Shown one piece after another: positions 58,201 through 59,953 of a DNA stretch of 59,953 nucleotides. How positions within the stretch are numbered: position 1 is the stretch's first letter; every line of letters starts with the position of its first letter. Made by a program: the position numbers and the translations under genes. The DNA is from Nemertoderma westbladi (lineage: Eukaryota; Xenacoelomorpha; Nemertodermatida; Nemertodermatidae). The notes below the pieces were generated by a model, which saw only the letters and a list, made by a program, of their open reading frames with translations, was not told the DNA's origin and searched no databases. The stretch is taken from positions 1 through 59,953 of the forward strand of contig JAUCBJ010002391.1 of assembly GCA_032718475.1 (NCBI GenBank), read 5' to 3'.

Positions 58201-59953
58201 TTCTACATATACCTACAATATATACTGCCTTCTACCTATACCTACAGTATATATACTGCCTTCTACCTATACCTACAATATATACTGCCTTCTACATATA
58301 CCTACAATATATACTGCCTTCTACCTATACCTACAGTATATATACTGCCTTCTACCTATACCTACAGTATATATACTGCCTTCTACCTATACCTACAGTA
58401 TATATACTGCCTTCTACATATACCTACAATATATACTGCCTTCTACCTATACCTACAGTATATATACTGCCTTCTACCTATACCTACAGTATATATACTG
58501 CCTTCTACCTATACCTACAGTATATATACTGCCTTCTACATATACCTACAATATATACTGCCTTCTACCTATACCTACAATATATACTGCCTTCTACATA
58601 TACCTACAATATATACTGCCTTCTACATATACCTACAATATATACTGCCTTCTACATATACCTACAATATATACTGCCTTCTACCTATACCTACAATATA
58701 TACTGCCTTCTACCTATACCTACAGTATATATACTGCCTTCTACCTATACCTACAGTATATATACTGCCTTCTACATATACCTACAATATATACTGCCTT
58801 CTACCTATACCTACAATATATACTGCCTTCTACATATACCTACAGTATATACTGCCTTCTACCTATACCTACAGTATATACTGCCTTCTACCTATACCTA
58901 CAGTATATATATACTGCCTTCTACCTATACCTACAGTATATACTGCCTTCTACCTATACCTACAGTATATATACTGCCTTCTACCTATACCTACAGTATA
59001 TATACTGCCTTCTACCTATACCTACAGTATATACTGCCTTCTACCTATACCTACAGTATATATACTGCCTTCTACCTATACCTACATTATATATACTGCC
59101 TTCTACCTATACCTACAGTATATACTGCCTTCTACCTATACCTACAGTATATATACTGCCTTCTACCTATACCTACAGTATATATACTGCCTTCTACCTA
59201 TACCTACAGTATATACTGCCTTCTACCTATACCTACAGTATATATACTGCCTTCTACCTATACCTACAGTATATACTGCCTTCTACCTATACCTACAGTA
59301 TATATACTGCCTTCTACCTATACCTACAGTATATACTGCCTTCTACCTATACCTACAGTATATATACTGCCTTCTACATATACCTACAGTATATATACTG
59401 CCTTCTACCTATACCTACAGTATATACTGCCTTCTACCTATACCTACAGTATATACTGCCTTCTACCTATACCTACAGTATATACTGCCTTCTACCTATA
59501 CCTACAGTATATATATACTGCCTTCTACATATACCTACATTATATATACTGCCTTCTACCTATACCTACAGTATATACTGCCTTCTACCTATACCTACAG
59601 TATATATACTGCCTTCTACCTATACCTACAGTATATACTGCCTTCTACCTATACCTACAGTATATATACTGCCTTCTACCTATACCTACAGTATATATAT
59701 ACTGCCTTCTACCTATACCTACAGTATATATACTGCCTTCTACCTATACCTACAGTATATATATACTGCCTTCTACCTATACCTACAGTATATATACTGC
59801 CTTCTACCTATACCTACAGTATATATACTGCCTTCTACCTATACCTACAGTATATATACTGCCTTCTACCTATACCTACAGTATATATACTGCCTTCTAC
59901 CTATACCTACAGTATATATACTGCCTTCTACCTATACCTACAGTATATATACT
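49250..59953. repeat. 29/31-bp (TA)n satellite, second block, runs off window end
   Basis: About 355 units continuing to the last base. Every junction is a perfect palindrome CAG(TA)nCTG with n of 3, 4 or 5. Strict 29/31 alternation gives 60-bp dimers for long runs (for example 52741-53060). Variants CTACATATACC, ACATTATATA and ACAATATAC are almost confined to after about 55640 and are densest at 58050-58860. One odd spacer lies at 55157-55180 (CCCTTATATACATATATATA). Confidence 0.98.

Overview
The window is a eukaryotic, almost certainly invertebrate animal, nuclear sequence. It has spliced genes with GT-AG introns, a multi-repeat beta-thymosin gene, non-LTR retrotransposon remains, a tRNA-derived SINE, and tandem repeats that by my boundaries cover about 36 kb (about 60 percent). 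The phylum cannot be fixed by eye. No bacterial operon, CRISPR array, rRNA gene or functional tRNA gene was seen.

Layout. 1-580 is a G-rich minisatellite. 1466-3098 is a 32-bp satellite. 3819-4074 is a 30-bp repeat. 4458-5213 (-) is an intact beta-thymosin multimer. 7171-7580 holds two copies of one SINE in opposite orientation. 8407-16102 (-) is a complete two-exon PCID2 gene whose 6.5-kb intron is mostly two satellites (42 bp and 24 bp). 17500-19290 is a 10-bp repeat array. 19683-25330 is a graveyard of broken LINEs. 25560-26771 (+) is an unrecognised coiled-coil-like reading frame interrupted by one TAG, whose 3' end has been amplified into a 52-bp minisatellite. 27462-28473 is a possible DNA transposon bounded by terminal inverted repeats. 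28945-46208 (+) is a three-exon gene for a 150-residue single-pass membrane protein; its first intron is 15 kb and almost entirely a 41-bp satellite. 47255-59953 is a (TA)n-containing 29/31-bp satellite, interrupted at 48301-49250 by a LINE 3' fragment, and it runs off the end of the window.

How the parts relate. The three intact genes are ordinary housekeeping types: actin binding, mRNA export and a probable mitochondrial inner-membrane subunit. They do not form a pathway. The interest lies in the repeats. The 32-bp satellite appears to be built from the B-box segment of the SINE found 4 kb away. The 52-bp minisatellite grew from the stop-codon region of a neighbouring ORF. The 41-bp satellite contains a recent 2,747-bp (67-monomer) tandem duplication. 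Two genes carry kilobase satellite arrays inside introns with intact splice sites. I found no convincing new defence or enzymatic system; the least explained protein is the TAG-interrupted ORF at 25560-26771.
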